In this document: piece after piece, positions 27,186 through 35,992 of the stretch
Numbering within the stretch: position 1 is the stretch's first letter
Layout of the letters: each line of letters begins with the position of its first letter
Assembly (NCBI GenBank): GCA_900553395.1
Contig: USDJ01000002.1
Location: 1-64,000, forward strand
DNA from: an uncultured Mycoplasmatota bacterium
GTDB lineage: Bacteria; Bacillota_I; Bacilli_A; RF39; UBA660
DNA: 64,000 bases
Direction of reading: 5' to 3'
Notes under the pieces: model-generated
What the model was told of the DNA's origin: nothing
Databases searched by the model: none
The model's input: only the letters and a program-made list of their open reading frames with translations
Translations under genes and position numbers: made by a program

Positions 27186-27236
27186 AATATTCTCCTTTCT
27201 TTACACACTCCCAGGTGTTTCAATTTTATCTTAATA

Positions 27237-27256
27237 AAAATTTGCCTAAGCAAATT
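27237..27256 (-). promoter_or_regulatory. Attenuator-like hairpin in the str operon leader
   Basis: Minus-strand AATTTGC TTAG GCAAATT is followed by TTTATT, resembling an intrinsic terminator between promoter and rpsL. A second short hairpin (ACAC/GTGT arms at about 27204-27219) lies nearer the gene. Confidence 0.4.
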
Positions 27257-27274
27257 CAATTAAAATGCATAAAT

Positions 27275-27303
27275 AATATAACATTTTAGTTATAATATGT
27301 CAA
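27275..27303 (-). promoter_or_regulatory. Promoter of the str operon
   Basis: Perfect TTGACA (27303-27298), 17-base spacer and TATATT (27280-27275) on the minus strand, about 90 bases upstream of rpsL. Confidence 0.7.
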
Positions 27304-27361
27304 TATATTTTGTAACTATTTGATAAATTTTAATGACATAGTAAACTCGTGTAAAATATTA

Positions 27362-27820
27362 TTAATATCCAAGCTTCTTTAGAATCTTTTTTACATCATT
27401 TTTAAAGTTTTTTGGAGCATCTACATATAAAACCGTAGAATCTATTCTAGAAATAACTTTATATTTATCATCTGTAGTTAATGTATATTTATTTTTACGT
27501 TCTTTATCCTTATTAGTGCTGACACTATAATCAGTTTCTTCTGCCATAAAAATATTCTTATTTAAGTCATAAAATGATAAAGCATTTTCCGCATCAGATA
27601 AAACATAAAACTCTACTAAGTATTCCTCATCAGGATCTAAAGCCGCAAAAGATTCTTTTATATAATCATATTCACTAAATTGTTCTTTAGTATCCATTAC
27701 ATAAAATTTTTGATCTCTCATAATACTTTTAAATTCATCACTAGATTTAGAGGTGTTCTTAGAACAACCACACAATATAATTAGTAAAAATAATATAATT
27801 AATAAATTCTTTTTTTTCAT
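27362..27820 (-). CDS. Hypothetical lipoprotein
   Basis: 152 aa. A signal peptide with lipobox IILCGC puts the lipidated Cys at about residue 19. The mature part is charged, with a repeated pattern of beta-strand and acidic stretches (DPDEEYLVEFYVLSDAENAL; DSTVLYVDAPKNFKNDVKKI). I do not recognise a family. It is preceded by GAGGAATAGGT and stands upstream of the str promoter and downstream of rpmF on the same strand. Confidence 0.65.
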   Translation of the reverse strand: MKKKNLLIILFLLIILCGCSKNTSKSSDEFKSIMRDQKFYVMDTKEQFSEYDYIKESFAALDPDEEYLVEFYVLSDAENALSFYDLNKNIFMAEETDYSVSTNKDKERKNKYTLTTDDKYKVISRIDSTVLYVDAPKNFKNDVKKILKKLGY

Positions 27821-27867
27821 ACCTATTCCTCATAAAAATTATACACTATTAAATTTTATTAGGCAAT

Positions 27868-27893
27868 AAAAAAGGAAAATTTTACTTTTCCTC
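27868..27893 (-). terminator. Terminator of yceD-rpmF
   Basis: Minus-strand AGGAAAA pairs with TTTTCCT and runs into TTTTTTATT. The left arm overlaps the last codons of rpmF. Confidence 0.65.
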
Positions 27894-28067
27894 TTCATTT
27901 TTTACTATTTCTTTACCTTTATAAGTTCCACAAGTTAAGCAAACTCTGTGTGGTCTAACTTCAGAACCACATTTAGGGCATTTTACTGTTGCATTTTCAC
28001 TAATTTTGTAGTGTGTTCTTCTTTTTCTACCTCTTGTATTACTTACTTTTCTAAATGGTACAGCCAT
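27882..28067 (-). CDS. rpmF: 50S ribosomal protein L32
   Basis: 61 aa, opening [20 protein letters not shown]. Both zinc pairs are present (CPKC and CLTC), the C+ form of L32. It starts at the base after the stop of the DUF177 gene (TAA then ATG), so translation is coupled; the ribosome site AGGTGAG is inside the previous gene. The pairing yceD-rpmF is conserved widely in bacteria. Confidence 0.97.
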   Translation of the reverse strand: MAVPFRKVSNTRGRKRRTHYKISENATVKCPKCGSEVRPHRVCLTCGTYKGKEIVKNEEEK

Positions 28068-28559
28068 TTATCTCACCTCACTATCATCTATATAATCCTT
28101 AAGTTCACTAAATGGATTGTTAGAACTTTCTTCATCACTAGCGAATTTCCATCCATCACCAGATAAAGCAATATTAGATTCATCAACGTCTGGACTCACT
28201 ACTCGCATTGGAATTTCCATTAGTATATTTTCCCATATTATTGGAAAAATATCAATAGTATTTTGAAATTTTTTAGAATTTTCCATCAATAATTCTTCAA
28301 GTTCACCATTTATTTCTACGGAAAAAGGATAATCAACAGGCTTTAACGTAATAGCGCAAGGCATCACAGCAACACCTTCAACTATGCAACTAAGACAAAT
28401 ATTACCTAAACTATTTTTAAATAACTCACCATTTATCTTAACATTATCTAAGCTTGATATATCACTTCCAGCTAATTGTTCCTTACTAAATGAATAAGTT
28501 ATATCTATAGGAATACTAGAAACTATATTGTTCTCAAGTCTTATTAAATCAAATTGCAT
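28068..28559 (-). CDS. yceD: DUF177/YceD family protein
   Basis: 163 aa. The family core is seen in NICLSCIVEGVAVMPCAITL, where the two Cys replace a CxRCL motif, and in the late acidic SPFSELKDYI-like end (NNPFSELKDYIDD). YceD proteins accompany rpmF and affect 23S rRNA processing in some bacteria and plant plastids. Translation is directly coupled to rpmF. Confidence 0.88.
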   Translation of the reverse strand: MQFDLIRLENNIVSSIPIDITYSFSKEQLAGSDISSLDNVKINGELFKNSLGNICLSCIVEGVAVMPCAITLKPVDYPFSVEINGELEELLMENSKKFQNTIDIFPIIWENILMEIPMRVVSPDVDESNIALSGDGWKFASDEESSNNPFSELKDYIDDSEVR

Positions 28560-28629
28560 ATTAAAACCTCTTTTTCCAATTGACTATACCATTATATATT
28601 GATTTTGTTAAAAAAGCAATACTTTTATA

Positions 28630-28863
28630 TTAACTTAGGACTTTTATCATTCTAAGAATTTCTCTATCATTTAATACTTTTCCTTCACTTACTTTTTTTT
28701 CGTTTATTATAAGTGCTGGAATATTTTTTATATTATATTTATCTAAATATTCATCTCCTTCAAGTAATTCTAAATCAACATCACATTCACCGTTCAACTT
28801 AGAAATATTCTTTTTTAGTTTCATTCCATTGCTGCAATTGTAACCAACTATTTTTATATTCAT
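28630..28863 (-). CDS. Thioredoxin-like small protein with degenerate active site
   Basis: 77 aa, a size typical of the small redox-active disulphide proteins of the thioredoxin_3 type. It opens MNIKIVGYNCSNGMKLKKNI and has the cis-proline loop NIPALIINEKKVSEGKVL. The normal site reads CxxC; here it is Cys10-Ser-Asn-Gly13, so the second Cys is missing and a normal dithiol exchange is not possible. Monothiol use or a structural role are options. AAAGGAGG precedes the ATG. It stands alone and is divergent from tmcAL. Confidence 0.75.
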   Translation of the reverse strand: MNIKIVGYNCSNGMKLKKNISKLNGECDVDLELLEGDEYLDKYNIKNIPALIINEKKVSEGKVLNDREILRMIKVLS

Positions 28864-28979
28864 TAATTCCTCCTTTCATTATGATTATATAATAGCTATA
28901 TGATAATATTTTGTCGTATTTTTAAATAATATGTGTAGTTATGGTTAAAAATATGTGATATAGTATTTGTGGTGATATT

Positions 28980-30107
28980 ATGACTATTGGAATTATCTGT
29001 GAATATAATCCTTTTCACTATGGACATCTTTTGCATCTAAAAAAAATTAAAGAAATGTATAAAGACGCAAATATTATACTTGCTATGTCAGGATGGATTA
29101 CTCAAAGAGGAGATTTAAGCTTAATAGATAAATTTAGCAAAACTGAAATTGCACTAGAATATGGTGTCGATCTTGTAGTAGAAATTCCTTTCAAATTTAT
29201 TCAAAGTGCTGATTACTTTGCTAAAGGTGCTATTAAAATATTAAATTTATTAGGATGTGATAAAATTGTATTTGGTAGCGAATCAAATAATGCTGAAGAT
29301 CTAAAAGAAATGGCACAAATACAATTAAATAATAGTGAATATAACAATATAATTAAAAATAGTATAAACTCTAAAGAAAATTACCCTACTATACTTTCCA
29401 ATGCACTTTTTTCTCTAACAGGAAAAACAATTAACACTCCAAATGATTTATTGGGACTTTGCTATACGAGAGAAATTATAGAAAATAATTATAACATAGA
29501 TATAGTTACTATAAAAAGAAAAAATAATTATAACTCTCTTAAATTAGAAGGAAAAATAACGAGTGCTACAAGTATAAGAGAACAGTTAAAAAAGAAAAAA
29601 AGTATAAAAAAATATGTTCCACATATTGTAGAAAAGAAACTAAAGAATGTTATATTTTTAGAAGATTATTTTGACTTTCTTAAATATAAAATAATTACAA
29701 GTGATATAACAGATATTCAAGGTATTGATACTAACCTTTCAAATAGAATTAAAAAATATATAACAAACTCAAATAATTTAGAAGAACTAATAAACTCTGT
29801 TAAATCTAAAAAATATACTTATAATAGAATAAAAAGATCTTTAACTTTTATATTACTTTCAATTACTAAAGATAATTTTAATAACTTAGAATTAGAATAT
29901 TTAAGAATACTAGGATTCAATAACAATGGAAAAGAATTATTAAATAAGGTTAAAAAAAGTATAACTATACCACTAATTACTAATTATGATAAAAAATATT
30001 TAAGTAAAGACTTAAATATAACAACTATCTTATCTTTAAACAAAAAAATAAAAGACAAAAAAGTTTTTATAGAAAAAGAATATAAGCAAAAGCCAATAAT
30101 AAAATAA
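28980..30107 (+). CDS. tmcAL: tRNA(Met) cytidine acetate ligase
   Basis: 375 aa, a little shorter than B. subtilis YlbM. N-terminal nucleotidyltransferase motif GIICEYNPFHYGHLLHLKKI, then SGWITQRGDLSLIDKFSKTE, FGSESNN and SATSIREQLK are all family hallmarks. The enzyme activates acetate with ATP and makes ac4C at the wobble base of elongator tRNA-Met. GGTGATATT precedes the ATG. The 3' end is shared with a terminator. Confidence 0.93.
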   Translation: MTIGIICEYNPFHYGHLLHLKKIKEMYKDANIILAMSGWITQRGDLSLIDKFSKTEIALEYGVDLVVEIPFKFIQSADYFAKGAIKILNLLGCDKIVFGSESNNAEDLKEMAQIQLNNSEYNNIIKNSINSKENYPTILSNALFSLTGKTINTPNDLLGLCYTREIIENNYNIDIVTIKRKNNYNSLKLEGKITSATSIREQLKKKKSIKKYVPHIVEKKLKNVIFLEDYFDFLKYKIITSDITDIQGIDTNLSNRIKKYITNSNNLEELINSVKSKKYTYNRIKRSLTFILLSITKDNFNNLELEYLRILGFNNNGKELLNKVKKSITIPLITNYDKKYLSKDLNITTILSLNKKIKDKKVFIEKEYKQKPIIK

Positions 30108-30142
30108 AAAACAAAGCCAAATTTAAAAAGCTTTGTTTTTTT
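30107..30142. terminator. Bidirectional terminator between tmcAL and yneF
   Basis: AAAAACAAAGC (30107-30117) pairs with GCTTTGTTTTT (30130-30140). Confidence 0.75.
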
Positions 30143-30344
30143 ACATATATTTGTTCATAGATTTCATCATTTGATTAACTTGCTTTTGACTAGGTGTACG
30201 CCCCATTTGCATCATCATAGCTTTAATCATTTGTTCATTTATTGGTGGATTTTTCTTTAAAAACTTTTTCATATATCTTCTAGCTAAGAAAAATCCTAAA
30301 ACAGCTCCTATTACTAAGCCAATTAATATATATACTATATCCAT
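30141..30344 (-). CDS. yneF: UPF0154 (YneF) family membrane protein
   Basis: 67 aa. One N-terminal membrane helix (about 3-23, [20 protein letters not shown]) and a cytosolic tail with [20 protein letters not shown] and [11 protein letters not shown], which is the family signature. Function unknown; common in Bacilli. GAAAGGAAG precedes the ATG. Confidence 0.92.
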   Translation of the reverse strand: MDIVYILIGLVIGAVLGFFLARRYMKKFLKKNPPINEQMIKAMMMQMGRTPSQKQVNQMMKSMNKYM

Positions 30345-30398
30345 AAAATCTTCCTTTCACATTAATATTTTACTATAGTATACTAGAATTTTCAAGTG

Positions 30399-30776
30399 TT
30401 ATTTAAATTTATTACTTAACCAAAAATATTCTCTAGTATCAAAATTACATACAAAAATGTTTTTATTATAAATATAAAATATACATAGTATTTCTCTTAA
30501 ATATTTATCATTATTTATAATGCAACAGCTTTTTCTTATTTCAAAATAATTATATTTATCTAAATAAAACTTATTCTTGTCGTATTTTAAATTAAACTTA
30601 GCTTTAATATAATTTTTCAAAGATAAAGTATCAAATAATTTACAAATATTATAATATAGACTTATACCATAGTTATAATTTTCCTTATGTATAGTCTTTA
30701 GTTTATATAATATATCAAATAAATAATCTTCATTATATTTAAAATAGTTGTCTTTTATAATAAATAAGTAGTACAT
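30399..30776 (-). CDS. Probable SirA-like (sporulation inhibitor of replication) protein
   Basis: 125 aa, Lys/Asn/Tyr-rich. The ends resemble Bacillus SirA: N-terminal MYYLFIIKDNYFKYNEDYL (a Y-Y-x-Y-x-I-x-x-x-F pattern) and C-terminal FVCNFDTREYFWLS, like the N-F-x-x-R/K-x-Y-x-W-L end of SirA. SirA binds DnaA domain I and blocks new rounds of replication at the start of sporulation. The resemblance is short and by eye; an unrelated hypothetical protein is possible. Gene stands alone between yneF and pheT. Confidence 0.5.
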   Translation of the reverse strand: MYYLFIIKDNYFKYNEDYLFDILYKLKTIHKENYNYGISLYYNICKLFDTLSLKNYIKAKFNLKYDKNKFYLDKYNYFEIRKSCCIINNDKYLREILCIFYIYNKNIFVCNFDTREYFWLSNKFK

Positions 30777-30832
30777 ACTATCACCAATATTATTATAAAA
30801 TTACTTATTTAAAAATAATGTAGAAATAAAGA

Positions 30833-30852
30833 AGAATAGGAATATCCTATTC
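30833..30852 (-). terminator. Terminator of pheST
   Basis: AGAATAGGAT and ATTCCTATTCT form a stem around the pheT stop codon on minus, followed by TCTTTATTTC. Confidence 0.6.
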
Positions 30853-33222
30853 TCCGTTTCTAACCTTAGCGTTCAATTGTTCTTCAACATCTTTAATTAT
30901 TTTATTGAAAGATGCCATTACTTCTTCTTCTGTAAGTGTCCTAGTTTGATCTTCAAATTTCAAATTATAGGCAATTGATTTTTCATCTGAAGCTACTTTA
31001 TCACCAACATATACGTCAAATACATCAATGGAACTAAGAAGTCTACCACCAGATTTTCTTATTTGATTTTTAATAGTATCACTTGGTACATCTTTTTTAA
31101 CTACAAATGCTACGTCTTTTTCTACTATAGGATACTTTGAAATTTCTTTATATTTCAAAGGTTTTATAGTCTTACTATATAATTTTGAAACTGACATTTC
31201 ACATACGAATATATCATCACTAGAAATATTAGGATGTACTCTGCCAATTATTCCGATTTCTTCTCTATCTAGTAATATTTTAGCGCTCTGTCCTGGGTGC
31301 ATATCTGGTATAGTACTAGCCACAAAAGAATATCTATTTTTAAATCCTAAATATTCTAATAAATTTTCAACTATTCCTTTTAATATGTAAAAGTCGCATT
31401 TTAAAGTAGTCCCCTGCCAAATATTAGTTATATAATTGCCTTTAACTAAAATAGCTACTTTAAGATCTTCATTATAATTTGAATCATATGTTTTTGATAT
31501 TTCATAAATCAAAATATCCTTAACTTTTCTTGCTTTATTATATTCATAAACATTTAAAAGTGATGGTAATATAGAAGTTCTAACCACTGACTTATCAATG
31601 CTCATAGGGTTTGGCAAAGTTATTTGTTCTTTTGAATCATATTTAAATTTTGAAGCCATTTCAGGACTTGTTAGTGTATATGTTTTTGTTTCGTTCAATC
31701 CTAAATTTCTTAGTCTTTTAGAAATACTTTTTCTTATACCTACATCTCCAATATAGACACCTCTTCTAGTTCTTACGACTGGAAGTGTACTTTTTAAGTT
31801 ATGGTATCCATATAATCTACCAATTTCTTCTGCTATATCATTTACATTAGTTTCTATATCAAGTCTTCTGTTTGGTATTGTTACGGTAAATTTACCGTCA
31901 TATTTATATTCAAAATCTAATCTTTCAAGTTCAGTTTTTACATCTTCACAAGTTAGATTAAGGCCTAATAAAGTGTTTACCTCACTTGTGTCAAATTGAA
32001 CTACTTTTGGTGTTTTATCTAAAATATCATGACTCACCTTACCACTTAAAATTTTAGCAGAAGCATATTTTTCTAGTAAGCTGCAAGCTCTATCTAATGC
32101 CATATCAGTATATTCATAATTTAAACCTTTACCATATCTTATTGAGGCTTCACTTTTTAAATTAAGACGACTTGCTGTATATCTAATACTTACTGGATCA
32201 AATATAGCACTTTCTATTAATATATTTTTAGTTGAATCATCAACATCAGTATTTTCTCCACCCATGACACCAGCTATACAAACAGGTATACTTCCATCTG
32301 TTATAACAATATCATTTGAAGTTAATGTTCTATCAATTCCATCTAATGTTTTAATTTTTTCATTATCATTAGCTTGTCTTACTAAAATATTAGTTCCTAA
32401 TTTGTCTAAATCAAAGAAATGAAGTGGTTGTCCAAACTCTAACATTACATAATTTGAGATGTCTACTACATTATTTATTGGTCTCATTCCAGAATTTATT
32501 AATCTTTTCTTAATAAATTCTGGAGATTCTTTTATTTTTACATCTTTAACTACTTTAGCATTGTAATATGGACATTTAGGTGTATCAACCTTTAAAGTAA
32601 TAATATCACCTGTATTTTCATCTATCTGTTTATAATCTAACTTAGGTAAAGTAACTTTCTTATTTAATATACAAGCAATCTCATATGCAAATCCAATATG
32701 ATAGTAACAATCATTATTTCTATGCTTATGTATATCTAATTCATACAAGGTATCATTAGTACCCAAATATATATTAGCATCTTCTCCTGGATTTAATGAA
32801 CTATTAACCTCTTCTATACCTTTATTATAATTTTCATCATTTTTTTCTTCTACTCCAAGTTCAAACAAAGCACATATCATACCATTTGATTCTACACCAC
32901 GTATTTTACCTGGCTTAATTAAAAAGTCGCCTGGTAAAACGCAGCCTGGAAGTGCTACTATAACTTTAATTCCTTCTCTTACATTATGAGCTCCACAAAC
33001 TATTTGAGTTACACTAGATCCAATATCTACTTTACAAACGTGCAAATGATCACTATCAGGGTGATCACAGCACTCAATAACTTTACCAATTACTAAGTTA
33101 TCAATATGATTAGATATAACCTTCTCTACATTAATACCTGCTTTAGTAATTTTAACAGCTAGTTCTCTTAAATCTTCATTTTTTATATCAATATAATCGC
33201 TAACCCATTCTAAACTAATCAT
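30847..33222 (-). CDS. pheT: Phenylalanine-tRNA ligase beta subunit
   Basis: About 791 aa from ATG 33222 (MISLEWVSDYID), preferred over an in-frame start 7 codons earlier because GGGAGG lies 6 bases before it and the pheS stop ends one base ahead. All domains are there: tRNA-binding OB domain (about 40-155, VIGKVIECCDHPDSDHLHVC), B3/B4 editing domain, B5 and the C-terminal anticodon-binding FDX-ACB domain (KYPIVEKDVAFVV). It pairs with PheS to charge tRNA-Phe and to clear mischarged Tyr. Regulated by the T-box upstream of pheS. Confidence 0.96.
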   Translation of the reverse strand: MISLEWVSDYIDIKNEDLRELAVKITKAGINVEKVISNHIDNLVIGKVIECCDHPDSDHLHVCKVDIGSSVTQIVCGAHNVREGIKVIVALPGCVLPGDFLIKPGKIRGVESNGMICALFELGVEEKNDENYNKGIEEVNSSLNPGEDANIYLGTNDTLYELDIHKHRNNDCYYHIGFAYEIACILNKKVTLPKLDYKQIDENTGDIITLKVDTPKCPYYNAKVVKDVKIKESPEFIKKRLINSGMRPINNVVDISNYVMLEFGQPLHFFDLDKLGTNILVRQANDNEKIKTLDGIDRTLTSNDIVITDGSIPVCIAGVMGGENTDVDDSTKNILIESAIFDPVSIRYTASRLNLKSEASIRYGKGLNYEYTDMALDRACSLLEKYASAKILSGKVSHDILDKTPKVVQFDTSEVNTLLGLNLTCEDVKTELERLDFEYKYDGKFTVTIPNRRLDIETNVNDIAEEIGRLYGYHNLKSTLPVVRTRRGVYIGDVGIRKSISKRLRNLGLNETKTYTLTSPEMASKFKYDSKEQITLPNPMSIDKSVVRTSILPSLLNVYEYNKARKVKDILIYEISKTYDSNYNEDLKVAILVKGNYITNIWQGTTLKCDFYILKGIVENLLEYLGFKNRYSFVASTIPDMHPGQSAKILLDREEIGIIGRVHPNISSDDIFVCEMSVSKLYSKTIKPLKYKEISKYPIVEKDVAFVVKKDVPSDTIKNQIRKSGGRLLSSIDVFDVYVGDKVASDEKSIAYNLKFEDQTRTLTEEEVMASFNKIIKDVEEQLNAKVRNGE

Positions 33223-33223
33223 T

Positions 33224-34261
33224 TTAGTCCTCCCTTCTATCAAAAGTTTTAAGTTCTCTTAAATCTGTTTGATAAAATGTTCTAATATCGTTTATTCCAT
33301 ATTTAAGCATAGCAAGTCTTTCAGCACCAAATCCAAACGCGAACCCTGTCCATACACTAGGATCATATCCACAATTTTTTAATACGTTAGGATGAACCAT
33401 TCCAGCACCACTTACTGTAATCCAACCAGTATTTTTACAAAGTGGACATCCTTTTCCTTTACAGGCAAAGCAAGTAATATCTGTTTCTACAGATGGTTCT
33501 GTAAATTGATAATAGCTTGGTCTAAATCTAGTTTCTATATCCTCGCCAAATAGTTTTTTAGCTATTACATCAAATGTTCCTTTTAAATCAGACAAACTAA
33601 TATTCTTGTCGACAAGAAGTCCTTCTATTTGCATAAATTGATGAGAATGTGTTGCATCATCAGCATCTCTTCTATAAGTCTTTCCAGGGCAAATCATTCT
33701 AATTGGCTTATCCCCACCTGATGCAATCATAGTACGTGCTTGAACCGGAGAAGTTTGACTACGAAGCAATATTTTTTCATCTTCTATGTAAAATGTATCC
33801 TGAGCATCTCTTGCAGGATGTCCTTTAGGTATATTTAATAATTCAAAGTTATATTTATCTTCCTCTATTTCAGGACCATCTACAACGTCATATCCCATAG
33901 ACATAAATACCTCTTCTACCTCTTCTATGACACGCTCTAAAATATTAGGAGCTCCAATAGGTATAACAGTTGAAGGTAACGTTACATCTATGGTTTCACT
34001 TTCTAATTTTTTGTTTATAATATCGTCGTTTAACTCTTTCATTTTTTTATCATATAAACTATTAAATGTGCTTTTTAAAATATTTAATTGCATTCCATAT
34101 TCTTTTTTATCTTCAGCATCCTTTATTCCGCTAGATAATTCTGTTATTATTCCTTTTTTTCCAGTGTACTCTACTTTTAAATCATTTAATTCTTTTATAG
34201 ATAAAACACTATTTATTTTTTCTTCTATTTTTTTGCACAAAACTTCTACTTTTTCTTTCAT
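33224..34261 (-). CDS. pheS: Phenylalanine-tRNA ligase alpha subunit
   Basis: 345 aa from ATG 34261 (MKEKVEVLCKK), chosen since GGAGGT lies 6 bases ahead; the longer frame begins 4 codons earlier. A coiled-coil N-terminus (about 1-90) leads to the class II core: motif 2 TYRRDADDATHSHQFMQIEG, a Cys-rich CFACKGKGCPLCKN zinc-like loop, and motif 3 GFGAERLAM. The loop is common in Firmicute PheS. First gene of the pheST operon. Confidence 0.96.
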   Translation of the reverse strand: MKEKVEVLCKKIEEKINSVLSIKELNDLKVEYTGKKGIITELSSGIKDAEDKKEYGMQLNILKSTFNSLYDKKMKELNDDIINKKLESETIDVTLPSTVIPIGAPNILERVIEEVEEVFMSMGYDVVDGPEIEEDKYNFELLNIPKGHPARDAQDTFYIEDEKILLRSQTSPVQARTMIASGGDKPIRMICPGKTYRRDADDATHSHQFMQIEGLLVDKNISLSDLKGTFDVIAKKLFGEDIETRFRPSYYQFTEPSVETDITCFACKGKGCPLCKNTGWITVSGAGMVHPNVLKNCGYDPSVWTGFAFGFGAERLAMLKYGINDIRTFYQTDLRELKTFDRRED

Positions 34262-34283
34262 ATTAACCTCCATTTTTATAATA

Positions 34284-34497
34284 AAAAAGCTATTATAAAT
34301 ATAGGGACGTGATTACGCGGTACCACCCTATTTCATAATAGTCATTATGCTCTCAATTAGTTAACGCCTAATGTACGTTATAAATTTTGTTTATAATGCT
34401 AAAAAGTGAATTCATATACTATCTACTATTAGTTCCCACCAACACTAACTCTCTATAAGTTCTTCATATATTACTACTCTTTTATCTTCGCTCAACA
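34284..34497 (-). promoter_or_regulatory. T-box riboswitch (tRNA-Phe) upstream of pheST
   Basis: Minus strand, from just below the promoter down to the terminator. The T-box AGGGTGGTACCGCG is at 34329-34316, the AGAGAG/GTGTTGGTGGGAAC stem I apical elements are at about 34456-34430, and a TTC (Phe) specifier is at 34410-34408 within TGAATTCAC. The terminator CTATTATGAAATAGGG pairs with CCCTATATTTATAATAG and is followed by TTTTTT (34284-34345). Uncharged tRNA-Phe would favour the antiterminator and raise pheST transcription. Confidence 0.9.
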
Positions 34498-34503
34498 AGT
34501 TAA

Positions 34504-34532
34504 TTATAGCACATATTCTAAAAAATACAAGT
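34504..34532 (-). promoter_or_regulatory. Promoter of the pheST T-box transcript
   Basis: Minus strand: TATAAT (34509-34504) about 16 bases after TTGTAT. Confidence 0.5.
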
Positions 34533-34533
34533 A

Positions 34534-35250
34534 CTAACGCATAATTAAGACAGGTCCAAAATCGTCTTGATTAAATACTTTATCTGGTAATAAAATTAAT
34601 TTTTCATCTCTTGCTGCAATAAAATCACCTATTTGATCAATCAAAGTATCTATTTTTTTAAATTTAAAATCAAATTCAGAAAAATCATCATCAGTTAAAT
34701 TACTATTCACTAATTTATCTAGAAAATGTATTTTCAAGCCATATAATTTATAAAAATACACTATAAATCTTCTTACATTTGGACTTTTAATATCACTCAG
34801 TTTAAGTTTAGTTATAAAATCAGGAAATGGTATCTGATCTATTTCTGGAAATTGCTCGTGAATTAAACTTAATAGTTTCAAAGCATTTTGTGACTCTAAA
34901 TCAAGGAAAGCAGTCACAACACCAGTTGTATTGAAACTCAAATATGTTCCATCACTTAAACTTGAGCATTCAGAATTTTTAGAAGATTCTATCCTTAAAG
35001 ACATTGATCTTAAAATGACATAATATATTTTTACTGGCCAATCACTAACCATTTGTATTGTTATCAAATCTTTAAAAAATTTTATTGTTTCATCGTAAAT
35101 ATCAGAACAGTCCTCTTTTTGCTCTGAGTCATCATCAATATAACTCAGAATTTCTTCAAATTTTTCGTTAAATTCCTTTTTTAGATCATCACTTACATTT
35201 AAATAATCTAACAAAAAAGAAACTACCTTTAATTTTTCATTATTGCTCAT
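34534..35250 (-). CDS. Hypothetical helical protein, paralogue of its neighbour
   Basis: 238 aa from ATG 35250 (MSNNEKLKVVSFLLDYLN), taken because GGGGGT lies just before it. Predicted all-helical and acidic, no membrane segment. It shares order and spacing with the upstream gene: KLKxxxFLxxYL at the start and a late block FYKLYGLKIHFLDKLVNSN followed by IDTLIDQIGDFIAARDE. Clearly a duplication product. I know of no family. The pair stands between the pheS T-box and an MBL hydrolase, with overlapping ends, and is probably co-transcribed. Confidence 0.65.
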   Translation of the reverse strand: MSNNEKLKVVSFLLDYLNVSDDLKKEFNEKFEEILSYIDDDSEQKEDCSDIYDETIKFFKDLITIQMVSDWPVKIYYVILRSMSLRIESSKNSECSSLSDGTYLSFNTTGVVTAFLDLESQNALKLLSLIHEQFPEIDQIPFPDFITKLKLSDIKSPNVRRFIVYFYKLYGLKIHFLDKLVNSNLTDDDFSEFDFKFKKIDTLIDQIGDFIAARDEKLILLPDKVFNQDDFGPVLIMR

Positions 35251-35959
35251 GCTTACCCCCATTTAAATAAAATATTTTATTATTAAAGCCATCGCTTACA
35301 TCAAATCCTTCGAGTATTCCTTTAATCTCAATGTTTCTTTCAGCAATCAGCGCTATTATAACCTCAATAAGTTCGTCAATTACTTTTAATTCGCCTTTAG
35401 AAATAACAAGATTAAAATCAGTAAAGTGTTCATTATTAATTAAAGTATCTATAACAAGTATTCTTGCGTAAAATAATTTTATGAACGATTCTACAAATTG
35501 TGTTAAATCTTCATTATCTAAGCTAATACCGCCACTAAAATTAATACGTCTAATTTTATTAACTCTTCTGTTTATAGCACTGACAATTTTATCACACATA
35601 AGCTTATTATATAAAAGTAAACTATCACTCATAAGACATTTGTCAAGCTTTATAATCGTTAAGATACTTTCATCTACAAGTTCAAATTCGCCCAAAAAAG
35701 ATTTCTTAGCATTTTTTAATTTATCAATAAGAAATACATATACTGCAACAAAGCTCTCTATCATTTGATCCAGCTTTCTTGCAGTGTCTTCTCTTAATGC
35801 AGCCCCAAGGGTTTCAAGAATATTATCAAAATATTCATCAGATGCATCTGATTTTATAGTCTGTAATATATATATCGAAAAAGCTTTATTCTCTTCTTTA
35901 GTAGAATCTAAATATGGCATTAAAAAATTTATCAATTTTAATTTTTCTATTTTATTCAT
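35240..35959 (-). CDS. Hypothetical helical protein, paralogue of its neighbour
   Basis: 239 aa. Starts MNKIEKLKLINFLMPYLDST and has a late block FIKLFYARILVIDTLINNE then IDELIEVIIALIAERN matching the downstream paralogue. The middle (about 70-170) is divergent. All-helical, no cysteine cluster, no signal peptide. GGAGCAATGTT precedes the ATG. The 3' end overlaps the next gene by about 11 bp. Function unknown. Confidence 0.65.
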   Translation of the reverse strand: MNKIEKLKLINFLMPYLDSTKEENKAFSIYILQTIKSDASDEYFDNILETLGAALREDTARKLDQMIESFVAVYVFLIDKLKNAKKSFLGEFELVDESILTIIKLDKCLMSDSLLLYNKLMCDKIVSAINRRVNKIRRINFSGGISLDNEDLTQFVESFIKLFYARILVIDTLINNEHFTDFNLVISKGELKVIDELIEVIIALIAERNIEIKGILEGFDVSDGFNNKIFYLNGGKHEQ

Positions 35960-35992
35960 AACATTGCTCCAAAAGAATGATGTTATAATACA

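Noticed and set aside
33927..34298. Plus-strand 123-codon frame opposite the start of pheS
   Set aside because: Shadow of pheS and the T-box region, no ribosome site.
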